A stretch of DNA of 64,000 nucleotides, from the NCBI RefSeq assembly GCF_031583145.1, contig NZ_CP134050.1, positions 2,865,501 through 2,929,500 on the forward strand, given 5' to 3'. The notes below the pieces were generated by a model. That model was not told where the DNA came from and did no database searches. It was given only the letters and a program-made list of their open reading frames with translations. The position numbers and the translations under genes were made by a program. This stretch comes from Brevibacillus brevis (GTDB lineage Bacteria > Bacillota > Bacilli > Brevibacillales > Brevibacillaceae). This document shows positions 9,000-16,933 of the stretch, piece by piece; within the stretch, counting starts at the first letter, position 1; the number at the start of each line of letters is the position of its first letter.

Positions 9000-9905
9000 A
9001 TGAACCTGGCGAGAAATCTCCTGCTAAAGAAAGAAAAAATCGAAGCGAGTGACGAACTGGTCAAGGAGACTTTTTGGCAAGACGTGTTTCGGTCGCTCAG
9101 AAAAGACAGGATGGCAATCGTAGGAGGCATCGTCATCCTGCTGTTCGTCCTGATGGCGCTTCTGGCGCCGCTCATTTCTCCCCACGACCCGTATGAAGTA
9201 AACCTCGACCGCCAGTTTCTGAAGCCGAGCATGGAAAACTGGCTGGGCACCGATATGTTCGGTAGGGATGTGCTGTCCAGGATCCTATATGGCTCGCAAA
9301 TCTCGCTTTTGATCGGGATCGTTCCCAGCTTGATTACCATGGGCATCGGAATTGTACTGGGGATCGTCGCCGGCTATTTCGGACGGAGGACCGACTTTGT
9401 CATTATGACGATTTCCGATATGGTCCTTTCTTTTCCGTCCCTGCTGCTCGCGATGGTGGTCATGTACACCCTCGGAGCGAGCCTCCTGAATATTTTTATC
9501 GCGCTCAGCATTGTGGGGTGGGCAAGCACGGCCAGGGTCGTGCGGGCACAGACGCTTTCGCTCAAGAACAAGGAGTTCGTTGAAGCCGCCCGGGCAGTAG
9601 GAGTGAAGCCATACCTCATTATGCTCCGGCACATTTTGCCCAACTGCATCCCCCAGCTCCTCGTGCTTTTCACGTTGGAAATCCCCGGATCCATTTTGTC
9701 CGAAGCGAGTCTCAGCTTCCTGGGGGTAGGAGCGCAGCCACCGGCATCGAGCTGGGGACTTATGGTGTCGAACGGAAAGGAATTTTTATTCAATGCCCCT
9801 TGGGTCGCCATCGCTCCGGGGATCGCCATTCTCGTCATCGTCCTGGCGTTCAATTTCCTGGGAGACGGTCTGCGCGACGCACTGGATCCATATTTGAAAC
9901 AATAG
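9000..9905 (+). CDS. peptide ABC transporter permease, DppC/OppC type
   Basis: A 301-residue permease with the OppC_N segment (residues ~25-75, including RKDRMAIVGGIVILLF and LAPLISPHDPYE), the GTDMFGRDVLSRILYG motif and the EAA loop EFVEAARAVGVKPY. The C-terminus GDGLRDALDPYLKQ is typical of DppC. It starts 14 bases after the DppB-type gene with GGGAGGAC upstream. Confidence 0.94.
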   Translation: MNLARNLLLKKEKIEASDELVKETFWQDVFRSLRKDRMAIVGGIVILLFVLMALLAPLISPHDPYEVNLDRQFLKPSMENWLGTDMFGRDVLSRILYGSQISLLIGIVPSLITMGIGIVLGIVAGYFGRRTDFVIMTISDMVLSFPSLLLAMVVMYTLGASLLNIFIALSIVGWASTARVVRAQTLSLKNKEFVEAARAVGVKPYLIMLRHILPNCIPQLLVLFTLEIPGSILSEASLSFLGVGAQPPASSWGLMVSNGKEFLFNAPWVAIAPGIAILVIVLAFNFLGDGLRDALDPYLKQ

Positions 9906-9916
9906 GGGGAGAGAGC

Positions 9917-10903
9917 ATGAGCGACGCCAACACCATTTTGAAAATCAACCATTTAAAGACGTATTTTTACACCGAGAAAGGAGTGGTGCCAGCTGTCGAC
10001 GATGTCAGCCTCCAAGTGAAAAAAGGGCAGATCGTCGGAATCGTCGGAGAGTCAGGCTGCGGGAAAAGCATGACTTCTTTGTCGATCATGCAGCTGGTGG
10101 CTTCCCCTGGAAAAATCGCGGGTGGAGAGATTTGGTTCGACGGAAAGAACCTGGTGGGGCGTTCCAAGAAAGAGATGCGCTCGATCCGCGGTAATGAAAT
10201 CTCCATGATCTTTCAGGAGCCGATGACGTCCCTCAATCCCGTCTATCCTGTCGGCAAACAAGTAGCCGAGGCGCTGCTGTTGCACCATGAAACGATGAGC
10301 AAAGCGGAAGCGAAGGAAGCCGTGATCGAGATGTTCCGGATGGTGGGCATACCGGAGCCCCGGAAAAGGTACGGCGTCTACCCCCATCAATTGTCGGGTG
10401 GCTTGCGGCAGCGAGTGATGATCGCCATGGCACTCATCTGCAGATCCAAGCTGCTGATCGCCGATGAGCCAACGACTGCACTCGATGTGACGATCGAAGC
10501 GCAAATCTTGAAACTGATGAAAAACCTGCAGGCCGAGATCGACACGTCCATCATCATGATCACGCACAACCTGGGAATCGTGGCGGAAATGTGCGATTAC
10601 GTCTATGTCATGTACGCGGGGAAAATCATGGAGCAAGCGGATGTGTACGAGCTGTTCGACGACCCCAAGCACCCGTATACCGAAGGGCTGCTAAGGTCAA
10701 TTCCGCGGAAGGACGTGCAGCAAAATAAGGCAAAAGGCTTGTACAGCATTGAAGGAATGGTGCCGAATATGCTTCAGCTCCCGACCGGTTGCCGTTTCCA
10801 TCCACGCTGCGAATACGCCGTTGATGCATGCAGGCGGGAGGAGCCTGAGCTGGTCGACCTCGGCAACGGACACCTGGTGAGATGTATCAAATACATGCAG
10901 TAG
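9917..10903 (+). CDS. peptide ABC transporter ATPase, DppD/OppD type
   Basis: A 328-residue ATP-binding subunit. Walker A GESGCGKS is at residues 44-51, the signature is LSGGLRQ, Walker B is LLIADEPTTALD and the switch His lies in ITHNLGI. The C-terminal oligopeptide/dipeptide region carries CRFHPRCEYA...CRREEPE, the cysteine pattern that in DppD/OppD proteins may hold an Fe-S cluster. The ATG at 9917 lies 11 bases after the previous stop and follows GGGGGAGAG; a longer open frame upstream reads through the permease gene and is not used. Confidence 0.94.
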   Translation: MSDANTILKINHLKTYFYTEKGVVPAVDDVSLQVKKGQIVGIVGESGCGKSMTSLSIMQLVASPGKIAGGEIWFDGKNLVGRSKKEMRSIRGNEISMIFQEPMTSLNPVYPVGKQVAEALLLHHETMSKAEAKEAVIEMFRMVGIPEPRKRYGVYPHQLSGGLRQRVMIAMALICRSKLLIADEPTTALDVTIEAQILKLMKNLQAEIDTSIIMITHNLGIVAEMCDYVYVMYAGKIMEQADVYELFDDPKHPYTEGLLRSIPRKDVQQNKAKGLYSIEGMVPNMLQLPTGCRFHPRCEYAVDACRREEPELVDLGNGHLVRCIKYMQ

Positions 10904-10919
10904 CGGAGGCGGTGGAAGG

Positions 10920-11891
10920 ATGCAGCAGGCACTGATGCAAGTCAAGCATCTGAAAAAGTATTTTTCGATAGACGGAGGACTCTTCAGAAAGGGAGATGGT
11001 GCCGTACACGCGGTGGATGATATCAGCTTCGATGTGTACGAGCAGGAAACACTGGCGATTGTCGGCGAATCGGGGTGTGGGAAGAGCACATTGGGGCGTA
11101 CGCTGATCCGCCTGCTGGAAGCAACAGGGGGCACTGCCATGTTTGCGGGGCAGGACATCTTCTCCTTGTCTCAAGCGGAAATGAGGCCATTGCGAAAACA
11201 GATGCAAATCGTGTTTCAGGATCCGTTCGCGTCGCTGAATCCGCGGATGAAGGTAGCGGACATCATCGCGGAGCCGATTATCACTCATGAATCGATGGGG
11301 CGATCTGAGCGTGATGAGCGCGTCGCAGAGCTGATGGAGCAGGTCGGGCTGAGGAGAGCGTACGGTTCGAGGTATCCGCACATGTTCAGCGGAGGGCAGA
11401 GGCAGCGGATTGGCATAGCCCGAGCATTGGCCTTGCAGCCGAAATTCATCGTGTGCGATGAGCCGGTGTCCGCTCTGGATGTGTCGATTCAATCGCAGAT
11501 CATCAATTTGCTGCAAAGACTTCAGGAGCAAAACGGGCTGACCTATTTGTTCATCTCGCACGATTTGAGCGTCGTCCGTTATTTTTCTGACCGGATCGGA
11601 GTCATGTATTTGGGGAAAATGATGGAGCTGGGACCAACGAATGAGGTGTATGAACGGCCTTTCCACCCATACACCAAGTTCTTGATTGCGGCGGCACCGA
11701 GCCCGAATCCGCATGCCCGCCATCAGGAAAAGCTGATCTTGGAGGGGGACATCCCAAGTCCGTTGAACCCGCCGTCCGGCTGCCGTTTCCACACGAGATG
11801 TCCGTATGTGCAGGACATTTGCAAGAACCTGGAGCCAGCTACCCAACAGATCGAGGGGAGAGCGGTCGCCTGTCATTTTCCACTGGTGTAG
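10920..11891 (+). CDS. peptide ABC transporter ATPase, DppF/OppF type
   Basis: A 323-residue second ATPase that would form a heterodimer with the preceding subunit. Walker A is GESGCGKST, the signature is FSGGQRQRIGIARAL, Walker B is FIVCDEPVSALDVS and the switch region is FISHDLSVVRYF. The C-terminal CRFHTRCPYVQDIC block is again present. The ATG at 10920 is 16 bases after the DppD-type stop, with GGAGGCGGTGGAAGG upstream. It closes the 6.3-11.9 kb importer operon; no clear terminator follows. Confidence 0.94.
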   Translation: MQQALMQVKHLKKYFSIDGGLFRKGDGAVHAVDDISFDVYEQETLAIVGESGCGKSTLGRTLIRLLEATGGTAMFAGQDIFSLSQAEMRPLRKQMQIVFQDPFASLNPRMKVADIIAEPIITHESMGRSERDERVAELMEQVGLRRAYGSRYPHMFSGGQRQRIGIARALALQPKFIVCDEPVSALDVSIQSQIINLLQRLQEQNGLTYLFISHDLSVVRYFSDRIGVMYLGKMMELGPTNEVYERPFHPYTKFLIAAAPSPNPHARHQEKLILEGDIPSPLNPPSGCRFHTRCPYVQDICKNLEPATQQIEGRAVACHFPLV

Positions 11892-12034
11892 GCGACCAAA
11901 AGGCCGTTTCTGTCATGGCGGGAGTGCCGATCTTTTTGTGCCAACTGTATTGTATTTACGGTCAAGACGTGTCATGATTACATCTTGGCATGAAATAGCT
12001 CGACGCATTTCTCACAAGTGGAGGCACGACAGAA

Positions 12035-13984
12035 GTGGAACGGTATCCTTTTGCATACGACCCGTCCGAGCCTTTCCTTTCGCAGGTAAGCGACTGGGTG
12101 GCGGACGTTTTTTACGAAACATTGCCGGAAGCAGGCTTTGAAGTCCGTGATGAACAGATCTACATGGCTTTCCAGCTCGAGCGGGCATTCGCGGAAAAGC
12201 AGACGATTTTTGCGGAAGCAGGGGTAGGTACGGGCAAGACGTTGGCCTATTTGCTCTACGCAGTCTGTTACGCTCGTTATATGAGGAAGCCAGCCATTAT
12301 CGCCTGTGCGAACGAATCCTTGATCGAACAGCTGGTCAAGCCGCAGGGGGACATCGCCAAGCTCGCCCGCCATCTCGGCTTCACTATCGATGCGCGGTTG
12401 AGCAAATCGCCGGACCAATATTTGTGTTTGCGCAAGCTGGATGAGGCCAGGTTTCATCCAGAGGAAGGGGAGGCGTTTCAGACCATTTACACGGAGCTGC
12501 CTTCCTTCGTCCATTCCCATGAGGCGATGCAATCGTTTCATCCGTACGGGGATCGCAGCGGCTATCCCGAGCTGGACGACGAAAAATGGGGACAAGTCGC
12601 CTGGGATTCGTTTCAGGATTGCTTCTCCTGCGATCGGCAGCACCGCTGCGGCCAGACGTTGTCTCGAAACCACTACCGGCAGTCGGCCGACCTGATTATT
12701 TGCTCGCACGATTTTTACATGGAGCATGTCTGGACCTACGAATCCCGGAAACGGGGTGGCCAATTGCCGCTTTTGCCCAGCCACAGCTCGGTCATCTTCG
12801 ACGAGGGTCATCTGCTGGAGACCGCCGCTCAAAAAGCGTTGACCTACAAGCTGAACCATGGCGTCTTTGAAGAAATCATCACACGCCTTTTGAAGGGCGA
12901 GATTCGCGAGTCGCTGGCGGTCGCAATCGAAGACGCCATCACGCAAAGCGAGGAGCTGTTTGCTCGTCTCCGGCAGCAGAGTCTGACTGTAGTCGGATCC
13001 ACCCGCAAAGAAGTTCGCTTCGATGAGTCATTGGTTGCTCTGATTGCCCGGTTCACTGACCTGATCGACTGGATCGAGGAAGAGTTGGCACTGGAGAGCG
13101 GGCTTTACACGCTGGACGAGTTTCAGCTTCGTATTGTCGAGGAGCATTTGGAAATGATGCAGCTCGCTCTCCGCTTGTTCCGGGAGCCGGAGCGCGTCAT
13201 CTCGTGGGTGACGGAGGAGGCGGCTGGCACGACGCTGGTCGTCATGCCAAGGCTGGTGCAAGAAGTACTGCATGAACGGGTATTCTCGGAACGGATGCCG
13301 ATCGTCTTTTCCTCGGCGACACTCTCCGTGGACGGCTCGTTCCAGTACATCGCGGACAGCTTGGGAATCAGCGGGTATTTGTCCTTTTCCGTCCCTTCCC
13401 CGTACGAGTACGCGGAGCAAATGGAGGCGATCGTCCCGAGGCTGGCGGCTTCGAGTGTGTTTGCCCAGAAGCTGGATGCGGCAGGGAAACTGCTGAAGCG
13501 AACAGACGGACGGGCGTTGCTGCTGTTTCCTTCCATGGAGGAGATGGCGCAATTCAAGAAGGCGGCAGCCGATGATCCCGCGCTCGCAGGGCAGCAGTTC
13601 TACTTCGAGGGGGACCAGGAAATCAGCCATCTCATCGCGCGCTTCCAAGAGGAAGAAAAAAGCAGCCTGTGCGCCGTGACGCTGTGGGAAGGACTCGATG
13701 TACCCGGACCGTCACTGTCCAACGTCATCATTTGGTCGCTTCCGTTTCCTCCGAACGACCCGGTGTTTGCAGCCAAGAGAAAAGGGGCAGCAGATCCGTA
13801 CGAAGAGGTCGACCTCCCCTACATGCTCTTGCGGCTGCGTCAAGGCATCGGCAGGTTGATCCGCTCGAGAGAGGACCGCGGAATTGTAGCAGTGTTCAGC
13901 GAAGAGCTGTCCCGTGACGAAAAGCTGAGAAAACACGTTCGCGATGTATTCCCGACGGGAGTAGCATGGCAAGAGACATGGTAG
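12035..13984 (+). CDS. dinG: ATP-dependent DNA helicase, DinG/XPD-like family
   Basis: A 649-residue superfamily 2 helicase. Walker A is AGVGTGKT (residues ~62-69), the DEAH-type box is DEGH in VIFDEGHLLE, and motif VI lies in RLRQGIGRLIRS. Four cysteines between motifs I and II (one in QYLCLRK, three in DCFSCDRQHRCG) are spaced like the 4Fe-4S cluster of XPD/DinG helicases, which unwind DNA 5' to 3'. No exonuclease domain is attached, unlike long Bacillales DinG, so it is closer to YoaA-type proteins. The start is GTG at 12035, 10 bases after GGAGG; no better ATG is available. It converges with the multicopper oxidase gene across a terminator. Confidence 0.88.
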   Translation: MERYPFAYDPSEPFLSQVSDWVADVFYETLPEAGFEVRDEQIYMAFQLERAFAEKQTIFAEAGVGTGKTLAYLLYAVCYARYMRKPAIIACANESLIEQLVKPQGDIAKLARHLGFTIDARLSKSPDQYLCLRKLDEARFHPEEGEAFQTIYTELPSFVHSHEAMQSFHPYGDRSGYPELDDEKWGQVAWDSFQDCFSCDRQHRCGQTLSRNHYRQSADLIICSHDFYMEHVWTYESRKRGGQLPLLPSHSSVIFDEGHLLETAAQKALTYKLNHGVFEEIITRLLKGEIRESLAVAIEDAITQSEELFARLRQQSLTVVGSTRKEVRFDESLVALIARFTDLIDWIEEELALESGLYTLDEFQLRIVEEHLEMMQLALRLFREPERVISWVTEEAAGTTLVVMPRLVQEVLHERVFSERMPIVFSSATLSVDGSFQYIADSLGISGYLSFSVPSPYEYAEQMEAIVPRLAASSVFAQKLDAAGKLLKRTDGRALLLFPSMEEMAQFKKAAADDPALAGQQFYFEGDQEISHLIARFQEEEKSSLCAVTLWEGLDVPGPSLSNVIIWSLPFPPNDPVFAAKRKGAADPYEEVDLPYMLLRLRQGIGRLIRSREDRGIVAVFSEELSRDEKLRKHVRDVFPTGVAWQETW

Positions 13985-14008
13985 CTCGCATCGATCGGAA
14001 AACAGGAA

Positions 14009-14045
14009 AAGGGCCGGAACCATCGTGTTCCTGCCCTTGTTTTCT
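14009..14045 (+). terminator. terminator between convergent helicase and multicopper oxidase genes
   Basis: A 12-bp stem (14009-14020 with 14027-14038, one mismatch) is followed by TTGTTTT on the plus strand and has an A-rich left flank, so it may work in both directions. Confidence 0.8.
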
Positions 14046-14060
14046 ACCTTTTGAGAAGCG

Positions 14061-15761
14061 TCATTCCGGCATGTTGCCTACCGTCGGATCCGGCGTGAAA
14101 TCCGGATGGTAGCCTGCGTATTTGACCTCGGCAACCATCCCTTGCGCCGCATGGCCGAGATCGTGGCAGTGAAACATCCAATTGCCGGGATTGTCTGCCT
14201 GAAAAGCGACGACGAACGACTCTCCGGGCAAGATGTTCAGGGTGTCCTTGATGAGGGGAGACCCGGATACCGGCTGTCCGTTTTTGCTGAGCACCTGGAA
14301 AAAGTGGCCGTGCAAGTGCATCGGATGGACGTCCTTCGGAGAACGGTTGACCATCGTGACCTTGACCAGGTCTCCTTTTTTGACATTCAAAGGCGGGACA
14401 TCGGGAAAGGTCTTGCCGTTGATCGTGAATGCCATCTTGCCTTTGGCCATCTCTGTATTCAAATCCATCTGGTACGTAATGTCATAGGCCTGCTCCAAAG
14501 TAAACCTGCTTTTTGCCGCCTCACCGTACTTGGTGATATCCACGGTCGGCAGATCTTCCGTGCCGGGCGTTGCGGCTTTATCCGCGTAGCCTTCGTAGAC
14601 GATCGGGACTGCTAGCGATTTGGCCCCCGGATTTTTGCCTTGCTCCTCGAGCAGCCATTTGCCGGGATGATTGGCGATGAACTCGATATCGTACCGCTCA
14701 CCGGGTGCGATGTTGAGCAGCTGTCCGTTGACGAGAGGCGGATTGTTGATCGGCTGTCCGTCAGTTGCTACGATCTGGAACTCGTGGCCTTGCAGATTCA
14801 GCTTGTGGGACAGATAGCCTGCGTTCACGAGGCGGATTCTGACCCGTTCTCCTTCCTTGACGGAAAGGGGAGGGATCGCCGCTCCCGTCTTTCCATTGAC
14901 CGAGAAAATGGTGTACATCAGCGGCATCATTTCAGCGTCGCTCATTTGTCCATCCATTCCGCTCATGCCTGAATGCGCGTTTTGGTCAGACGACGGCGCT
15001 GAGCCGTGATTCATGTTTCCCATGTTTCCATGGTTCATACCGCTCCTATCCATCCCTGTTCCGCCGTGCATCTGGGCCATGCTGTCGTCCGCCAACCATT
15101 CATCCAGCACCAGTGTAAAGTCTTGGTCTGCGGGTTTCGCAGGGGGTTCTTTCGGCTCTACGACAATCGAGCCATACAGTCCCTTGTCGACTTGTTCGGA
15201 GCTCTTTTGGTGCGAGTGATACCAGTAGGTTCCGACCGTATTGGCCACAAACTCATAGGTAAAGCTTTCATTCGGCCTGACGGCGTTTTGGGTGACCCCT
15301 GGTATGCCGTCCATGTTGTTCGGAACAGGCAAGCCGTGCCAATGGATAGTGACCGGCTCTGGCAATTCGTTTTTCAGGACGACTCTCACCGTCTCTCCCT
15401 GCTTGACCCGCAGCTGTGGTCCGGGGACTGTCCCATTGTAAGTCCAGACGGTTTTCTTCGTCTTCTCGTCGAGCTGCAAGGTCGTTTCCTTGGCCGTCAA
15501 TGTAAAGGAGCTGCCTGTCAGCACTTCGAAAGGCTCTGCAGAGACTGGCAGGGTGCTCGTCGGTTGATCGCCTCCTTGGCCTATGGTTGACTGAGCCGCT
15601 CCCGTTTGGTGGGCGTCGTGATTCATGGCTGACGGGTCCATGCCCGAATGAGGTCCGCCATCCTCCACCGTGGATCCGGGAGAACATGCAGAAAGTGCCA
15701 GAATGGCGGCCATGGAAATGATGAGGAGCGGTCCTGTCTTGTAGCTGGATCGGGTAAACAT
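14061..15761 (-). CDS. multicopper oxidase lipoprotein with Met/His-rich insert
   Basis: A 566-residue multicopper oxidase with three cupredoxin domains. All four copper motifs are seen: IHWHG and WYHSHQK (domain 1), HPMHLHGHFFQV and MFHCHDLGH with the T1 Met four residues later (domain 3). A signal helix ends in LSAC (Cys 26), so it should be a lipoprotein outside the membrane. Residues ~235-290 form a low-complexity stretch rich in Met, His, Gly and Asn, as in CopA/CueO-type copper oxidases where such regions bind Cu(I). The start is the ATG at 15761 behind AAAGGAGGAATCCG. Probable role: copper detoxification or oxidation of phenolic or metal substrates. It stands alone. Confidence 0.92.
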   Translation of the reverse strand: MFTRSSYKTGPLLIISMAAILALSACSPGSTVEDGGPHSGMDPSAMNHDAHQTGAAQSTIGQGGDQPTSTLPVSAEPFEVLTGSSFTLTAKETTLQLDEKTKKTVWTYNGTVPGPQLRVKQGETVRVVLKNELPEPVTIHWHGLPVPNNMDGIPGVTQNAVRPNESFTYEFVANTVGTYWYHSHQKSSEQVDKGLYGSIVVEPKEPPAKPADQDFTLVLDEWLADDSMAQMHGGTGMDRSGMNHGNMGNMNHGSAPSSDQNAHSGMSGMDGQMSDAEMMPLMYTIFSVNGKTGAAIPPLSVKEGERVRIRLVNAGYLSHKLNLQGHEFQIVATDGQPINNPPLVNGQLLNIAPGERYDIEFIANHPGKWLLEEQGKNPGAKSLAVPIVYEGYADKAATPGTEDLPTVDITKYGEAAKSRFTLEQAYDITYQMDLNTEMAKGKMAFTINGKTFPDVPPLNVKKGDLVKVTMVNRSPKDVHPMHLHGHFFQVLSKNGQPVSGSPLIKDTLNILPGESFVVAFQADNPGNWMFHCHDLGHAAQGMVAEVKYAGYHPDFTPDPTVGNMPE

Positions 15762-15940
15762 CGGATTCCTCCTTTGCTGTCGATAGCATGAAAGTAGCAA
15801 AACAATGTGGAGAAAGGATGAAGATGCGACAGCTCTCTGTCGACGGCTTGCAAGACGGGAAAGAACACAGACGAAAACCAGTCACATGTATGAAACTTCT
15901 GTTACGGGTGAGCGAAAAGCGAAACGCTAGACTCTTTCCC

Positions 15941-15949
15941 TGTTATAAT
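15941..15949 (+). promoter_or_regulatory. extended -10 promoter for small membrane protein gene
   Basis: TGTTATAAT is a consensus extended -10 element 48 bases before the small membrane protein gene. There is no good -35 sequence at 17 bases, which is common for extended -10 promoters. Confidence 0.45.
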
Positions 15950-15996
15950 ATAGGTTCAACCATGAAAAAATGGAAAATAGAATCGGTACGGGGTAG

Positions 15997-16206
15997 GTGT
16001 ATACGTTGGGTAATGTAGACTTGGCGAGTTTGCCGTGGAGTATGTTCTGGATGGGAATTGCCTATTTTTTGGTAACAGGCGTTTTTTTCTGTTTGGGATT
16101 CATGCGACTGGTTTCATCCCGAATTCGCAGCGGCGTGATTTTCATGGCCATCGCAGTCGTCAGTGGTGCCCTTTTCTTGAACTATTTGTTTACCCATCAG
16201 CTGTAA
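15997..16206 (+). CDS. small two-helix membrane protein, unknown function
   Basis: A protein of up to 69 residues with two hydrophobic segments (residues ~17-36 and ~46-64) linked by a short basic loop (RLVSSRIRSG). The start is uncertain: GTG at 15997, or TTG at 16006 which has a better-spaced GGTAGGTG. A strong extended -10 promoter lies upstream and a strong terminator downstream, so this is an independent short transcript. I do not recognise the family. Confidence 0.65.
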   Translation: MYTLGNVDLASLPWSMFWMGIAYFLVTGVFFCLGFMRLVSSRIRSGVIFMAIAVVSGALFLNYLFTHQL

Positions 16207-16252
16207 GGCAAGGAATCATTTGTTCATGACTGTAGCAGGACCTCATACATAA

Positions 16253-16297
16253 GGAAGCTGCCGGCAGGTATAATCGGTCGGCAGCTTCCCTTTTTTT
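16253..16297 (+). terminator. strong rho-independent terminator
   Basis: A perfect 11-bp stem (GGAAGCTGCCG at 16253-16263 with its complement at 16279-16289) is followed by seven T at 16291-16297. It ends the small membrane protein transcript. Confidence 0.9.
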
Positions 16298-16473
16298 GGC
16301 TCTGGACAAGGGTGTTTGGAAGACGAGAAAACGGGTGGAAGCCATGTTTGCCCTTGTCGAAATTCGAGGAAAAAAAGTTGCCGAACATTGTAAACAATTT
16401 GTAACGTGCTTTCCCTCCGCGCCGTCTTATAATCGTAAGTACGCAAGGTCACCGGAGAAGCTGCGGACATGTC

Positions 16474-16526
16474 GAAACGTGCCTGAACGAAAGGCGAAAC
16501 GTGCCTGAACGAAAGGCGAAACGTGC
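16474..16526. repeat. tandem repeat, 22-bp unit, 2.4 copies
   Basis: The unit GAAACGTGCCTGAACGAAAGGC occurs at 16474-16495 and again, identical, at 16496-16517, followed by nine bases of a third copy. It lies in the gene-free segment before the acyltransferase gene. Confidence 0.9.
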
Positions 16527-16680
16527 GAGCTTGCCAAGGTGATTTCCTGCAAGTGGTTCGGGGAAAGAGGGGATGAACGGATACATAACAAGAGAAGAGG
16601 CTTTTCGCCATATACACATCCTGAATACGGGCAATATGATTGGACATACGCATAATCCTCTTGCGATTATAAACGATACC

Positions 16681-16720
16681 AACCCCCGTTTTCGAAGGCC
16701 GAAAGAAACAGGGGGTTTTG
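16681..16720 (+). terminator. terminator-like hairpin in gene-free segment
   Basis: AACCCCCGTTT (16681-16691) can pair with AAACAGGGGGTT (ending at 16717) with one bulge, followed by TTTTGC. No gene ends just upstream, so it would terminate an unrecognised transcript. Confidence 0.6.
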
Positions 16721-16933
16721 CATTCATACAGCACGCATTTCCCGATGTGAAATGGCTGACCCCGTCATCGTAAGCACAAACAGAATGGAACATAAAGGGG
16801 AGAATGCAGATGAGCTGCATGTCGAGCGAGGAACAGGCTCACCACAAACGAAGTTGTTTTATGAATCAAGGAATGGCGAAACGAATGAACGAATCGCAAT
16901 CCCTCCAGCGTGCAAGCAAGGGAGGCCGTCACC

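Larger units (their letters stand above)
16298..16933. other. 636-base segment without a supported gene
   Basis: No convincing protein is encoded here. The segment contains a TATAAT hexamer at 16428-16433 without a good -35, a 22-bp tandem repeat at 16474-16526, and a terminator-like hairpin at 16681-16720. A transcript running from about 16440 to 16720 would be a ~280-base RNA, but I match it to no known RNA family. A 66-codon frame at 16573-16773 runs through the hairpin and has a poor SD, so I do not call it. Confidence 0.5.

Noticed and set aside
16573..16773. 66-codon plus-strand frame in the gene-free segment
   Set aside because: It reads through the terminator-like hairpin, its GGGG is too close to the ATG, and no family resembles it.
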